Assembly: GCA_026986255.1 (NCBI GenBank) | Contig: JALSOX010000022.1 | Location: forward strand, 1 to 33,070 | DNA: 33,070 nt | DNA from: Desulfurococcales archaeon | GTDB taxonomy: Archaea > Thermoproteota > Thermoprotei_A > Sulfolobales > NBVN01 | Reading direction: 5' to 3' | Part shown: positions 14,269 through 23,566 of the stretch, one piece after another | How the letters are laid out: every line of letters starts with the position of its first letter | Numbering within the stretch: position 1 is the first letter of the stretch | Notes under the pieces: model-generated | Databases searched by the model: none | What the model saw: the letters and a program-made list of their open reading frames with translations, nothing else | What the model was told of the DNA's origin: nothing | Translations under genes and position numbers: made by a program

Positions 14269-15870
14269 ATGGAGACCCTGGGATGTAAGGTGAGCTTCGA
14301 GATAAAGGATAAGGATCTAGCCGGGCGTATAGGGAGGTTACGTACAAAGAGCGGAATAATTGAAACACCAGCGTTCTTTCCCGTCGTGAACCCCTTCAGG
14401 ACTGGAGAATCCATTACTGCGGAGAAGATTCGTGAGATAGGGTTTGACCAGATAATTACTAATGCCTTCATAATAATGCAGCGCCTCGGCAATGATGCCG
14501 TTAAAATGGGTGTTCATAAGGTAGTGGGTTATGACGGAGTCGTAATGACTGACTCAGGCGCTTACCAATTGTTGATGTACGGTAAGGAGAGGATTAGGAT
14601 AGATCCTATCAAGATAGTTGAGTTTCAAGATAGAATAGGTTCCGACATAGCAGTCATAGCCGATATCCCTACTAGAGATGATTCCACCTACGAGGAAGCA
14701 CTAGTAAGCGTGGAGGAGACTCTCCGAAGGGCCAAAGCTGTGGCGAGCATCATAGAGCAAAGCAAAACACTATGGGTGCTACCAATACAGGGAGGGGTTC
14801 ACGTAGACTTAGTTGCAAGATCCGCTGCAGCGGCTTCATCCATGAATGAATATGGAATGTATGCCATCGGATCTCCCGTCACGGTTCTAGAGAAGTATGA
14901 GTTCTGGAGAATAGTTGATATGGTAGCTACTGCTAAGAAGTACCTACCCCTCGACAAACCAGTACACCTCTTTGGCGGAGGACACCCGATAATAATGCCG
15001 CTCATGGTGGCGCTGGGTATAGATAGCTTTGATTCCGCATCTTATATATTATACGCTCGCGATGGTCGATACATAACAGAACACGGAACCTATAGAATAA
15101 AAGAGTTAGATTACCTGCCCTGCGAGTGCCCAGTATGCAGTAAGTACGAGCCTAGGGAGATCCTCGAGATGCCTCGTGAGGAACGCATTAGGCTAATCGC
15201 TACCCATAACCTCTACGTCATAGCTAGGGAAATACGTAGGATAAAGGAAGCCATAAGAGAGGGTAGGTTATGGGAGTTAATAGAGGAGAGGGCACGCACC
15301 CATCCTTATGTTAGGGAAGCCCTAAACCACGTAATTAAATACGTTGATTGGATTGAGAGATTAGATCCCGTGATAAGGGGCAAGTCCAGAGGTCTATTCC
15401 TGTACGACAGGACATCATACTTTAGGCCGGAACTCCTGAGACACAGGAAAAGAGTTATTGAGAGGATACTGAAGGAGATAAAGAACGGATCTATACGCAA
15501 CATAGCACTAGTTCCGGCTAACACCCTTGTAAAACCCTTCCACAATGCCGAACACTTCAAGAAAATATTAAAGGATGCCAACATTACAGACGAGCACACC
15601 ATACTTTTCTACGTTCCCTTCTTCGACGTTGTGCCCTATGATATCGATGAAACCTATCCATATTCACAATTCGAAGCGCCCTTACACCCAGAACCATGCA
15701 TAATTAATATGATGTGTGACACGATACAGAGAATACTCAAGATAGCACAGGACGCTCAAGCCCGTGTCAAGTTCGTGTATGCTCCAGATATCGGAGACGC
15801 CGATACGTGTAGGGAGATCCTTGAGTTCTGTGGAAAGAGCGACTACATTCAATGCACTAGACTGGGCTAG
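14269..15870 (+). CDS. tgtA: Archaeosine tRNA-guanine transglycosylase, catalytic part
   Basis: ArcTGT exchanges guanine 15 of the tRNA D-loop for preQ0, the first tRNA-level step to archaeosine. The 533 residues contain ETPAFFPVVNP, the base-binding MTDSGAYQLLMYG, HLFGGGHP, the nucleophile Asp in DSFDSASYILYARDGRY, and the zinc site CECPVCSKY plus a later His in LIATHNLYV. After the barrel comes a C1-type domain with IALVPANTLVKPFHNAEHF. The usual C-terminal C2 and PUA domains are absent; a separate gene with those domains lies at 16623-17114 on the other strand. ATG 14269 gives the normal N-terminus. Confidence 0.93.
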   Translation: METLGCKVSFEIKDKDLAGRIGRLRTKSGIIETPAFFPVVNPFRTGESITAEKIREIGFDQIITNAFIIMQRLGNDAVKMGVHKVVGYDGVVMTDSGAYQLLMYGKERIRIDPIKIVEFQDRIGSDIAVIADIPTRDDSTYEEALVSVEETLRRAKAVASIIEQSKTLWVLPIQGGVHVDLVARSAAAASSMNEYGMYAIGSPVTVLEKYEFWRIVDMVATAKKYLPLDKPVHLFGGGHPIIMPLMVALGIDSFDSASYILYARDGRYITEHGTYRIKELDYLPCECPVCSKYEPREILEMPREERIRLIATHNLYVIAREIRRIKEAIREGRLWELIEERARTHPYVREALNHVIKYVDWIERLDPVIRGKSRGLFLYDRTSYFRPELLRHRKRVIERILKEIKNGSIRNIALVPANTLVKPFHNAEHFKKILKDANITDEHTILFYVPFFDVVPYDIDETYPYSQFEAPLHPEPCIINMMCDTIQRILKIAQDAQARVKFVYAPDIGDADTCREILEFCGKSDYIQCTRLG

Positions 15871-15888
15871 GGGGGAATTACTGGAACA

Positions 15889-16623
15889 CTACATGTATGG
15901 CTTCGGCCCCTTCTCCTCCTTCCTTGACGACTTTATGGCTTCCTCCAGCGCCGCCTCTGCCTCAGCCACCAGCTTAGAGTACTGCAATAAGTCCTCAATG
16001 TCGATGTCTAAGTTCAGTAATTCACTAACTTTTCTCACGAACACTGCCGCTGCTCCCGGATCGTACTTACTTGGCTCTGTATACGGGAATATTAAGAGCG
16101 TGGGTATCTTCATGATGTTGAATATTGTAAAGAACGTGGCAAGCGGACCCACTATGTAGAGACCCTTCTCCATCTGTGGTTCGCTAAAGCCCCATCCACA
16201 GTTATTTATACATATCCACCTGAATTCTTCCTCACCCTCCCGAAACTTTGAGTTAAGCCCGCCAGCAAGTATCGCTTTTTTACCGCCTATGCTGAGGAAC
16301 CACTCAGCGAATCTTATGGCATATATGACCCTCTCAGGGGGCTGAGGTAAGGTATTATTGACGAGTATCATGAGATCCTTGTCGGGACACACGAATATCT
16401 CGTAGGGTGTCATAATACCGTACTCCTCTATTGCAGTGAAATCAGGCATATACTTCGTGACTACATCCCCGACCTTCACTGCCTTTAGCTTGGATACTAA
16501 GTACCTCGTAGCTATGGTTCCAACGTATCCGAACCCCGGAAACCCCGTTATCAATGTCCAGGGTCTCTTACTCTCGAACATGTTACTATATTCATCATAG
16601 ATGTATATCCTAGCTTTTGACAT
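15889..16623 (-). CDS. PAC2-family (proteasome assembly chaperone-like) protein
   Basis: The segments TLITGFPGFGYVGTIATRYLV, ILAGGLNSK, and YIVGPLATFFTIFNIMKIPTLLIF followed by DPGAAAVFVRKVSELLNLDID are typical of PAC2/PbaB-like archaeal proteins. These help assemble the 20S proteasome or act as ATP-independent chaperones. The C-terminus is a charged helix (ELLNLDIDIEDLLQYSKLV) and a Lys/Glu tail. ATG 16623 overlaps the preceding stop as TAATG with GGGAGTG upstream; the frame can extend four codons to 16635. The gene sits at the end of an operon headed by PAN, which strengthens the link to the proteasome. Confidence 0.85.
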   Translation of the reverse strand: MSKARIYIYDEYSNMFESKRPWTLITGFPGFGYVGTIATRYLVSKLKAVKVGDVVTKYMPDFTAIEEYGIMTPYEIFVCPDKDLMILVNNTLPQPPERVIYAIRFAEWFLSIGGKKAILAGGLNSKFREGEEEFRWICINNCGWGFSEPQMEKGLYIVGPLATFFTIFNIMKIPTLLIFPYTEPSKYDPGAAAVFVRKVSELLNLDIDIEDLLQYSKLVAEAEAALEEAIKSSRKEEKGPKPYM

Positions 16624-17114
16624 TACTTCACACACTCCCTAAGCTTTACAGCCGGTCCGGTTATAAAGTGTATTATCTCGTCGGGAGAAAGGATTAGCCT
16701 ACCAATGCAAAGCAAGTTATCGTTCTCGTCCACTACAAGTGCCTCTGAACCTGCCCTTAAGTCCTCATCAACGTACAGGATGTGCTTCGCGAACGCTGTG
16801 TTACCGTACGTTACTAGATCCTCTGCTATCTCATTAGCTATGATTACCCTTAACTTAGGTGGGGGTACGGTTTCGTGAATTATCTTGGCTGCCAGTAATT
16901 TCAGGTTGAACGTGTATGTTGAGGCTAGGACAGTGGCAATTACTTCCCCCGTGGGTGCTAGGATTTCCCTAATCTTACCTGTATTTCTCGAGATCTTCAG
17001 AAGTACTCCCTCAGGAAATACTTTCTCGCCAATACCGCTGACACCAAGCTGATGCTCTAGTATTGCTCTCAGGCGCCTTAGCTCCGAGGGCTTCGCTTTC
17101 CTAACCTTATGCAA
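16623..17114 (-). CDS. PUA-domain protein resembling the C2-PUA part of ArcTGT
   Basis: This 163-residue protein has an N-terminal segment PSELRRLRAILEHQLGVSG followed by GEKVFPEGVLLKISRNTGKIR, which is the C2 domain pattern of archaeosine TGT. It ends with a PUA domain: ILYVDEDLRAGSEALVVDEN and LLCIGRLILSPDEIIHFITG. In full-length ArcTGT these domains follow the catalytic barrel and hold the tRNA; here they form their own protein, while tgtA (14269-15870) lacks them. I infer the two proteins act together or that this is a detached RNA-binding half. It lies 5 bp after PAN and overlaps the PAC2 gene. Confidence 0.8.
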   Translation of the reverse strand: MHKVRKAKPSELRRLRAILEHQLGVSGIGEKVFPEGVLLKISRNTGKIREILAPTGEVIATVLASTYTFNLKLLAAKIIHETVPPPKLRVIIANEIAEDLVTYGNTAFAKHILYVDEDLRAGSEALVVDENDNLLCIGRLILSPDEIIHFITGPAVKLRECVK

Positions 17115-17119
17115 GACCC

Positions 17120-18325
17120 CTAAACCACCGCCTGCGTATTCCTCTGGCGGGGCTTAAATCCTTCTTGTGAGCCGTAGGGACGGAACCTGTCGCGCAATAC
17201 CTTCTTTATGGCGTATATGAAGTCCTCCTGCGTTACTTGCCTTCTGTTATTCCTGAGCGCTGAGTAACCCGCCTCGGTGCATATGGCCTTTATGTCGGCA
17301 CCCGTGGCCCCCTCCGTTAGCCTAGCGAGTTCCTCTAGATCAACGTCCTTGCTTACCTTCATTTTACGAGTGTGTATTTTGAAGATCTCCCAACGGCCTT
17401 TCAGATCCGGCAAGGGTATCTCTATGACCCTATCAAACCTTCCAGGCCTTAGTAGGGCGGGATCCAGTATGTCTAGCCTATTGGTAGTTGCTATCACCTT
17501 AACGTTATCTAGGGGGTCAAAACCATCTAACTCAGCTAGTAGCTGGGTTAATGTCCTATGTATTTCTCTCTCACCGCTAGTACCCATATCCATCCTTTTA
17601 GATGCTATGGCATCGATTTCATCAATCAGCACTATGGCCGGCGCCTTACGTCTGGCAAATGCGAAAAGCTCCCTAACTATCCGTGCACCTTCACCAACGA
17701 ACTTCTGTGCGAGTTCCGATGCCACTAAGCTTATGAAGGTAGCGTTGGTTTCGCCAGCAACCGCCTTGGCTAGTAGCGTTTTACCGCAACCTGGGGGTCC
17801 GTAGAGGAGTATGCCCTTAGGCGGCTCAATACCTAATTCACGGAAGAGTTCTGGATGCTTCAGAGGAAGCTCCACAACCTCACGTATTTCCTGTATCTGC
17901 TCCTTTAACCCGCCAATGTCGGAGTACCGCACTGGGGGTCTCTCTATTACTTCCATCCCCCTAACATAAGGATCCTCCCTACTCGGCAGTACCTCAACTA
18001 TCGTTGAGCCCCGTTGATTTAACGCTACCTTCACCCCAGGCCTTAGCTGCGTCTTATCCACTTCCCCCGAAACACTGACGATTAAGTGAGGGCCTGTTGT
18101 GCTCTTTACAATGGCTCTACCGTCAGGTAACACTTCAAGGAGCGTACCCTCAATAAGTGGGGTCGACATTAACTTCTCTATCTCACGTTTATAGTAGCCG
18201 AGCTCACTACGTAAGTAATTGACCTCCGCCTCAAGCTCTTGCACACGCATCTCAAGGTACTTAACGTAATCCGTTATGCCGCGCCTACGCACACTGAAGT
18301 CGACGTCCGACAAACCACCCACCAC
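17120..18325 (-). CDS. pan: Proteasome-activating nucleotidase (PAN)
   Basis: PAN is a hexameric AAA+ unfoldase that feeds the 20S proteasome. The 401 residues show an N-terminal coiled coil ([19 protein letters not shown] onward), an OB domain ([20 protein letters not shown]), Walker [21 protein letters not shown], pore-loop residues around [14 protein letters not shown], Walker [15 protein letters not shown], and the second region of homology with [19 protein letters not shown]. The last residues are RQRNTQAVV, without the usual hydrophobic-Tyr-any (HbYX) tail that docks into the 20S. GTG 18325 lies about 27 bp from a TATTTTAGG box. PUA and PAC2 genes follow closely. Confidence 0.9.
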   Translation of the reverse strand: MVGGLSDVDFSVRRRGITDYVKYLEMRVQELEAEVNYLRSELGYYKREIEKLMSTPLIEGTLLEVLPDGRAIVKSTTGPHLIVSVSGEVDKTQLRPGVKVALNQRGSTIVEVLPSREDPYVRGMEVIERPPVRYSDIGGLKEQIQEIREVVELPLKHPELFRELGIEPPKGILLYGPPGCGKTLLAKAVAGETNATFISLVASELAQKFVGEGARIVRELFAFARRKAPAIVLIDEIDAIASKRMDMGTSGEREIHRTLTQLLAELDGFDPLDNVKVIATTNRLDILDPALLRPGRFDRVIEIPLPDLKGRWEIFKIHTRKMKVSKDVDLEELARLTEGATGADIKAICTEAGYSALRNNRRQVTQEDFIYAIKKVLRDRFRPYGSQEGFKPRQRNTQAVV

Positions 18326-18449
18326 TACTAGTATTATTGCTAGAAAACCTAAAATACTAAGGGCCCTAATACTATGAAGCTTCCCCTAACGTTGTTGACT
18401 AAGCTATATTAGCCTAGAGCCCGGCATAATCCTAGGAAGGCTGGTATCA

Positions 18450-18995
18450 TTGAGCCCGAGACCTGATATAATACACTGTGAAATGTGCGGTCGCCCCATA
18501 AGGAGGAGGGATTCTAAGGTAGTGTATATTGAAGGTGCCCGCCTAGTTTTGTGTCCTCAGTGCTACTCAAGGGTAGCGAAGCGGGCTGTGAAGGAGGAAG
18601 TTAGAAGTGTAACTACTAAGAGAATAGACACTTTAAGAACTCATACGAATGTAAGGAAGCCTGCCAGAAAGGGGGGCCCGAGGCTTGAAAACTATGAAGT
18701 TGTGGAGGATTACGCTAGGCGGGTGAGGGAGGCCAGGGAACGACTGGGCTGGACGCAGAGAACCCTTGCCGAGGCCGTAAGGGAAAGTGAGAACGTTATA
18801 AAGAGAATAGAGTCGGGTAGGCTAACACCCACCATGGAGTTAGCCATGAGGCTAGAGAAGGTGCTAGGCATTAAGTTACTGGAGCCCGTAGTTGACAGCG
18901 ATTTCACCGGATCCCTAGGCGGGTTAGGTAACCCCTCAAAGGAGCTTACACTAGGGGACATAGTTTCCATAAGAAGGAGGGGAAGTAAAGAGTAA
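18450..18995 (+). CDS. mbf1: Archaeal multiprotein bridging factor 1 (aMBF1)
   Basis: The protein has an N-terminal zinc ribbon (CEMCGRPIRRR then VLCPQCYSRVAKRA), a basic linker, and a Cro-type helix-turn-helix at about residues 85-145 (YARRVREARERLGWTQRTLA, then VIKRIESGRLTPTMELAMRL). MBF1 associates with the ribosome and affects translation and possibly transcription. TTG 18450 is supported by AGGAAGG upstream. It begins an operon in which its stop overlaps the ATG of hflX (TAATG). Confidence 0.95.
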   Translation: MSPRPDIIHCEMCGRPIRRRDSKVVYIEGARLVLCPQCYSRVAKRAVKEEVRSVTTKRIDTLRTHTNVRKPARKGGPRLENYEVVEDYARRVREARERLGWTQRTLAEAVRESENVIKRIESGRLTPTMELAMRLEKVLGIKLLEPVVDSDFTGSLGGLGNPSKELTLGDIVSIRRRGSKE

Positions 18996-20146
18996 TGAAC
19001 TGGCTTCACAGAAGAGCGGTGCTAATATCACGTGAGGACGATCTTGAGGAGGCGTTAGCGCTCATAAAGTGCTTAGACAACGTGAGTATCGTCAAGGTAG
19101 TGAGTCTCAAGAGAAATTACAGAGTTGACAGCAAGTCCTATATAAGGAAGGGCAAGTTAGAGCAACTTAAACAGGAGCTTGAATCCCTAGAATATGGGGT
19201 CGACACCCTCTATGTTTACGATGTCCTGAAGCCGCGTCAAGTAGTGAACTTAATGAGGAGTCTAAAAGTTGATGTTAAGGATAAGGTAGGTCTTATACTG
19301 GAGATTTTCGCAGCGCATGCGGGATCCAAAGAAGCTAAGTTACAGATAGAGATGGCTGACATATTACATAAACTGCCTCTCATAAAGGAGTGGATTAGAA
19401 GGGCTAAGATGGGGGAGCTACCCGGCTTCATGGGTCCTGGAAGGTACGCTGTGGACGCTTACTACACGCACATGAGGAGAAGGCTCAGTAAAATAAAGCG
19501 GGAATTAGAGGAGTTAAGAGCACGCAGGTCTTTAGCTAGGTCGCAGAGAATCCGAAAAGGCATGCAACAGGTTGCTATAGCAGGGTATGCCAATGCCGGT
19601 AAGACCACCTTATTTAACAGAATCACCTCCGAACGCAAGCCTGTAGGACCCGAAATGTTCACTACCCTCACCCCTAAGTCGAAGGCCGCTTCGCTAAATG
19701 GCAAGCGCGTCATATTCGTTGACACGGTAGGTTTCATACGCGACGTCCCTCACGAGGTAATAGAGGCTTTCTACGCTACGCTGGAGGAGATAGCGCTCTC
19801 GGATCTCACAATACTGGTTCTGGATTCGTCCGAGAACATTTCTCTGCTACGCAGGAAACTCCTCTCATCACTCGATACACTGAGGCGCATAGGATACGTA
19901 GGTAAGCCGCTGATCGTAGCACTAAACAAGATCGATGCTGTTGATAATGTCGACGTGCTCGTTAGGGATGTAGGTACTCTGCTCTCAAAGCACTACTACT
20001 GGGCATGGCACGTCACGCCGATCTCGGCTTTAAAGGGATACGGTATCAACGCCTTGCTTGAGGCCGTTTATGAATATCTGCAGCTCCCAAGCCTAGGCGG
20101 GAATCGTACATCGTCCCAAACCTCAGAGGCTCCTGCAGAAGGGTAG
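18995..20146 (+). CDS. hflX: HflX-type ribosome-associated GTPase
   Basis: The N-terminal domain (VDTLYVYDVLKPRQVVNLMR and LILEIFAAHAGSKEAKLQIE) and coiled stretch (MRRRLSKIKRELEELRARRS) are HflX-specific. They are followed by a Ras-like domain with G1 AGYANAGKTTLFNRITSE, switch-region Thr in FTTLTPKSKAA, G3 DTVGFIRDVPHEVIEAFYAT, and G4 ALNKIDAV. HflX binds the large subunit and splits stalled ribosomes in bacteria; archaeal versions bind the 50S. 383 residues is the archaeal length. It is translationally coupled to MBF1 and 6 bp from trm56. Confidence 0.95.
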   Translation: MNWLHRRAVLISREDDLEEALALIKCLDNVSIVKVVSLKRNYRVDSKSYIRKGKLEQLKQELESLEYGVDTLYVYDVLKPRQVVNLMRSLKVDVKDKVGLILEIFAAHAGSKEAKLQIEMADILHKLPLIKEWIRRAKMGELPGFMGPGRYAVDAYYTHMRRRLSKIKRELEELRARRSLARSQRIRKGMQQVAIAGYANAGKTTLFNRITSERKPVGPEMFTTLTPKSKAASLNGKRVIFVDTVGFIRDVPHEVIEAFYATLEEIALSDLTILVLDSSENISLLRRKLLSSLDTLRRIGYVGKPLIVALNKIDAVDNVDVLVRDVGTLLSKHYYWAWHVTPISALKGYGINALLEAVYEYLQLPSLGGNRTSSQTSEAPAEG

Positions 20147-20152
20147 GCAGCG

Positions 20153-20734
20153 ATGAGGGTTGAAGCGAAGAAGAGGAAAGTTTACGTCCTTAGGATAGGG
20201 CACCGGCCCGAGAGAGATAAACGCGTTACAACACATGTTGGTTTAGTCGCTAGGGCGTTCGGAGCTGACGGGATGATTATAGGGGACGTCATAGATGAGA
20301 AGATAGTTTCAAAGATTAAGGATGTCTGTAAGAGGTGGGGGAGGCAGGACTTCCGCGTGATCTCAGGTATTAACTCGGTGAGGTACGTGCGGGAATGGAA
20401 GGGTAAAGGAGGCATTATCGTGCATTTAACAATGTATGGCCTCCACATAGATGATGTTATCGATGATATCAGAAGAGATCCCAACGATATCTTAGTAATT
20501 GTAGGGGCGTCGAAGGTGCCGAGGTTCTTTTATGAGGTGGCTGACTTTAATGTTGCTGTAGGCAATCAGCCACATTCTGAGATAGCCGCGCTAGCAGTAT
20601 TCCTCGACAGACTATTTGAGGGTCGTGAACTACACTTTATTTTTTCTGATGCGAAGATATGTATCGAGCCATCACCCAAAGGTAAGAAGGTGACTATGTG
20701 TGGCAGGGAAGGGGAAGGACAAGAACATCAATGA
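20153..20734 (+). CDS. trm56: tRNA 2'-O-methyltransferase aTrm56 (Cm56)
   Basis: This is a SPOUT-class methyltransferase that modifies C56 in the T-loop of tRNA. Family hallmarks are [30 protein letters not shown], the knot residues [34 protein letters not shown] and [20 protein letters not shown]. The ATG lies 6 bp after the hflX stop. Its 3' end overlaps the TFE start by 35 bp. Some Thermoproteales replace this enzyme with a C/D guide RNA; its presence here says this organism uses the protein. Confidence 0.95.
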   Translation: MRVEAKKRKVYVLRIGHRPERDKRVTTHVGLVARAFGADGMIIGDVIDEKIVSKIKDVCKRWGRQDFRVISGINSVRYVREWKGKGGIIVHLTMYGLHIDDVIDDIRRDPNDILVIVGASKVPRFFYEVADFNVAVGNQPHSEIAALAVFLDRLFEGRELHFIFSDAKICIEPSPKGKKVTMCGREGEGQEHQ

Positions 20735-21242
20735 CCTGTTAAGGTTCATTGAGAACTACGTTGGGGAGGCCGGGAAGAAGGTATTCAAAGCCTTAATGAG
20801 TAGTGGGGATGAGATGCTCGATACCGAGATCATCGAGAAGACGAAATTAAATGAACAAGATGTGAGACGAGCGCTTTATGAACTCCATAACCTTGGGCTA
20901 GTAGCCTACCGTAAGACCAGGAATCCCGAGGACAGCCGCTACATATACTTCTGGAAGATAGACACCGCTAGGGTTAATCAAGTACTACTTCAGCGTAAGA
21001 GAGAGGTACTAAACAAGCTTAAAGAGCGGCTGAGATACGAGGAAAGCAACACGTTCTTCACATGCCCTGTTGATGGGGTTAGACTGACCTTCGATGAGGC
21101 CATGGAAACAGACTTCAAGTGCCCACGTTGTGGGAGCGACCTGGTGGCTGAGGATAACGAGTACTTTAAGGAGAGACTGCGTGAAATCATAAAGGAGCTT
21201 GAAGAGGAAATATCGCATGAGGAGCGGCTACTCAGTAGTTGA
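20700..21242 (+). CDS. tfe: Transcription factor E, alpha subunit
   Basis: TFE stabilises the open promoter complex. The N-terminal winged helix covers about residues 10-85 ([20 protein letters not shown], with the wing at [20 protein letters not shown]). A linker helix follows, and a zinc ribbon has [13 protein letters not shown] and CPRCGSDL near residues 120-145. The end is an acidic helix. GTG 20700 is used since no other start gives the full N-terminus, at the cost of a 35-bp overlap with trm56. Its own 3' end overlaps the methyltransferase gene. Confidence 0.94.
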   Translation: MAGKGKDKNINDLLRFIENYVGEAGKKVFKALMSSGDEMLDTEIIEKTKLNEQDVRRALYELHNLGLVAYRKTRNPEDSRYIYFWKIDTARVNQVLLQRKREVLNKLKERLRYEESNTFFTCPVDGVRLTFDEAMETDFKCPRCGSDLVAEDNEYFKERLREIIKELEEEISHEERLLSS

Positions 21243-22179
21243 CCTGTTCTGCGGGGGAGGCGGGTTCTCTCGTGGCTTCGAGGACGCCGGCTTCACCACG
21301 GTTCTGGCAATAGATAGTAATAGGGCTGCCGCCAGGACGTTCACGGGCAACTTCAGTAACGCTGTAGTTCTTGTGGAGGACATACGCTCCCTATCTTGCG
21401 ACGATTTATTATACCTGCTAAATAGGAGACCTACGGTAGTGATAGGTTCACCTCCATGCGAGCCGTTTACCGGTGCTAACCCAGCCAGGAGGAAGGAACC
21501 CTTAGACAGGCTATACAGAGATCCTGTAGGGCAGCTAGTCTTAGAATTCATACGTATAATTGAGTGCCTCCAGCCGAAAGTATTCGTAATGGAAAATGTC
21601 CCAGCTCTTCTCGAGGGCGACCTTAAGGTGGCATTGAAGGAGGAGTTCAGGAGAGCCGGCTTTAACGTTGTCTTCAACATTCTACGGGCCGAAGACTATG
21701 GAACCCCTTCCCACAGGGTTAGATTGTTTGCGTCTAATATACCTTTGAAACCAAAGAAATCACGTCGCAAGGTAAGCGTCTGGGACGCCATAGGGGACTT
21801 ACCAGAGCCATCAGAGGATCCTATAATACCTAATCACGAGAAACCTCCCAGACTCAGTAAAAGAAAGCTTAAGCGTGTAGCCAGGTTACGATGGGGGCGC
21901 TCAGTGATACTCTACGAGGGCGCTGGTGGTCGCCGCTTACCTAACTTAATTCGGCTACACCCACATAAAGTGGCCCCAACAGTACTTGGTTGTTCGAGGT
22001 TCATACACCCCTTTGAGGACAGGTTTCTGACGGTACGTGAGCAGGCGCGACTCATGGGATTCCCTGACGATCATGTATTCCTTGGAGGCAGGGATGAGCA
22101 GTACAACCAAGTTGGGGAGGCCGTACCGCCGACCATGGCTAAAGCTATAGCCTCATACATACTTAATTTACTTGGGTGA
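21217..22179 (+). CDS. DNA (cytosine-5) methyltransferase, no restriction partner nearby
   Basis: Motif [20 protein letters not shown] binds S-adenosylmethionine. Motif IV GSPPCEPFTGAN has the catalytic Cys, motif VI FVMENVPALL the Glu, motif VIII YGTPSHRVRLFA the Arg pair, and motifs IX-X run through REQARLMGFPDD and YNQVGEAVPPTMAKAIASYI. The target-recognition region of about 80 residues is short. ATG 21217 (MRSGYS) is the likely start, inside the last codons of TFE; the frame reaches back to TTG 21199. It lies in a housekeeping operon and no endonuclease gene is adjacent, so it may be an orphan enzyme for marking or regulation. Recognition sequence unknown. Confidence 0.9.
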   Translation: MRSGYSVVDLFCGGGGFSRGFEDAGFTTVLAIDSNRAAARTFTGNFSNAVVLVEDIRSLSCDDLLYLLNRRPTVVIGSPPCEPFTGANPARRKEPLDRLYRDPVGQLVLEFIRIIECLQPKVFVMENVPALLEGDLKVALKEEFRRAGFNVVFNILRAEDYGTPSHRVRLFASNIPLKPKKSRRKVSVWDAIGDLPEPSEDPIIPNHEKPPRLSKRKLKRVARLRWGRSVILYEGAGGRRLPNLIRLHPHKVAPTVLGCSRFIHPFEDRFLTVREQARLMGFPDDHVFLGGRDEQYNQVGEAVPPTMAKAIASYILNLLG

Positions 22180-22185
22180 GAGGAG

Positions 22186-22662
22186 ATGTATGGCGACGTG
22201 GTGGTCTGCATTCATAACGTAGCGTCGCCGCAAAGACTCGTAGACGCGGCGAAGGTAGTGTTTAGCCTAGGTGACGCGAAGGTCATCGCTGCATCGAGAG
22301 TAACTGGTATGGCCGCGCAAACAGGTGTCCCAGAAGTCATGAGGTACGCATACAAGCTAAAGAAGAGCTTCCTAGTCTTTCCTACGCTTCAAGATGTTAT
22401 AGACTTGCTGAAGCCCGATGAAGTGTTATTATTGGTCCCAGAAGGCTTCCCTGGAGCTGAAAATTTAGGGTCTAAGGTCGCCCAGCATAAGCGGGTTCTA
22501 CTCGTGATTAGCGGCTCTGACGATGGCTTCACCCGTGCAGACCTTGGTTTAGGGAACGCCGTATATTTACCGGGCATCAAGGAGTTTCTCCCACCGGTAG
22601 CGCTCGCAGCGATATCCTTATGGATCCTTAAGACGAGCATGCATTCACGACCTAAGGAGTAA
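22186..22662 (+). CDS. DUF2122-like archaeal protein (RecB-nuclease-like or SPOUT-like annotation)
   Basis: The 158-residue protein opens VVVCIHNVASPQRLVDAAKV, then VIAASRVTGMAAQTGVPEVM, FPTLQDVIDLLKPDEVLLLV and VLLVISGSDDGFTRADLGLG. This resembles a conserved archaeal family carried in databases as DUF2122, variously labelled RecB-family nuclease or SpoU-like methylase. The C-terminal LPGIKEFLPPVALAAISLWI fits a trefoil-knot-like nucleotide pocket. I assign no activity. It starts 6 bp after the methyltransferase and ends the operon; a TATA-like ATAAAC stretch follows. Confidence 0.55.
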   Translation: MYGDVVVCIHNVASPQRLVDAAKVVFSLGDAKVIAASRVTGMAAQTGVPEVMRYAYKLKKSFLVFPTLQDVIDLLKPDEVLLLVPEGFPGAENLGSKVAQHKRVLLVISGSDDGFTRADLGLGNAVYLPGIKEFLPPVALAAISLWILKTSMHSRPKE

Positions 22663-22758
22663 GTCCGTATTCTGGACTGTCTTTATAAACTTTTAGCACA
22701 ATTCATTATACAACTCTTTAAAAGGATCTGTTCCTTAGTTGAGAGTTGGGTCGGCGTA

Positions 22759-23565
22759 ATGAAGGATAGAATAGCGATAGCTCTCGCACTGTGCGTCGTG
22801 ATAGTGTTGCTTCCTGCAGTCGTAAATATTCTAAGGAATTACGTAATCAGCACGCCTGGTCAGTCTACACAGCCCAGCACAACAACGTTTGTTGCTGGCG
22901 GTGAAGTACGATTTGCTGGATGTGGCGAGTCACATGAGGGTGCTGACACTTTAATAGTCTGCCCATCAGAAATATTTATCTCTAAATCAGGCATCATAGT
23001 TAGAGTTAACATCACTGTTAAGTTCAAGCACGCGCAACCCTGCCCCTACAGCAACTGGGAAATAAGTATAGGTACGCCTTCAAATGCCGAAATTATTAAT
23101 GAGTCTGAGACAGAACTCGTGGATCCGTACACCGCCACTAAGTACTACATCAGAGTACAAGGCAATGGCACCGTAACAGTAGTGTACGAGTATGGATCGG
23201 GATGCCCCTACGGAGCAGAGGAGAAGGTTACGGTTAAATACTACGTCGTTGAGAGCGTATCTTCAGTAACCCTGGAGCGGGCTGTATCACCTACGGCGTC
23301 AACAACACCCGCATACAAAGTCTTTGAGGGTACCCCTAACGTCAGTCTAGGGAGTAAGGGCCTGCAGATTAACGGAACACCTATTGAAGCACAAGGCACT
23401 TGGGTCTGTAACGGGAAGGAATTAAAGTGGCGCGAAGCCCTCACGGAACTTTCCCAGCTTCCGCCCTCCACTAGGGCCGTGATTGAGGCTGTTTACGAGG
23501 AAGGTGTCTGGAAAGCAATGAAAATTGAATTCAATAATACCACGTGCGTTAGGGGTGAGGGTTAG
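22759..23565 (+). CDS. Secreted or membrane-anchored extracellular protein of unknown function
   Basis: An N-terminal hydrophobic helix (IAIALALCVVIVLLPAVVNIL) is followed by a Ser/Thr/Pro-rich linker (STPGQSTQPSTTTF) and an extracellular beta-rich body. The body holds six cysteines (CGES, VCPS, PCPY, GCPY, VCNG, TCVR), suggesting disulfides, and several Asn-x-Ser/Thr sites. A second linker (SPTASTTPAYKVF) joins a C-terminal domain ending CVRGEG. I do not recognise the family. It is followed after 1 bp by the interrupted small membrane gene, so the two probably form a unit. A CTCTTTAAAAGG box (about 22713-22724) lies about 40 bp upstream. Confidence 0.75.
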   Translation: MKDRIAIALALCVVIVLLPAVVNILRNYVISTPGQSTQPSTTTFVAGGEVRFAGCGESHEGADTLIVCPSEIFISKSGIIVRVNITVKFKHAQPCPYSNWEISIGTPSNAEIINESETELVDPYTATKYYIRVQGNGTVTVVYEYGSGCPYGAEEKVTVKYYVVESVSSVTLERAVSPTASTTPAYKVFEGTPNVSLGSKGLQINGTPIEAQGTWVCNGKELKWREALTELSQLPPSTRAVIEAVYEEGVWKAMKIEFNNTTCVRGEG

Positions 23566-23566
23566 G

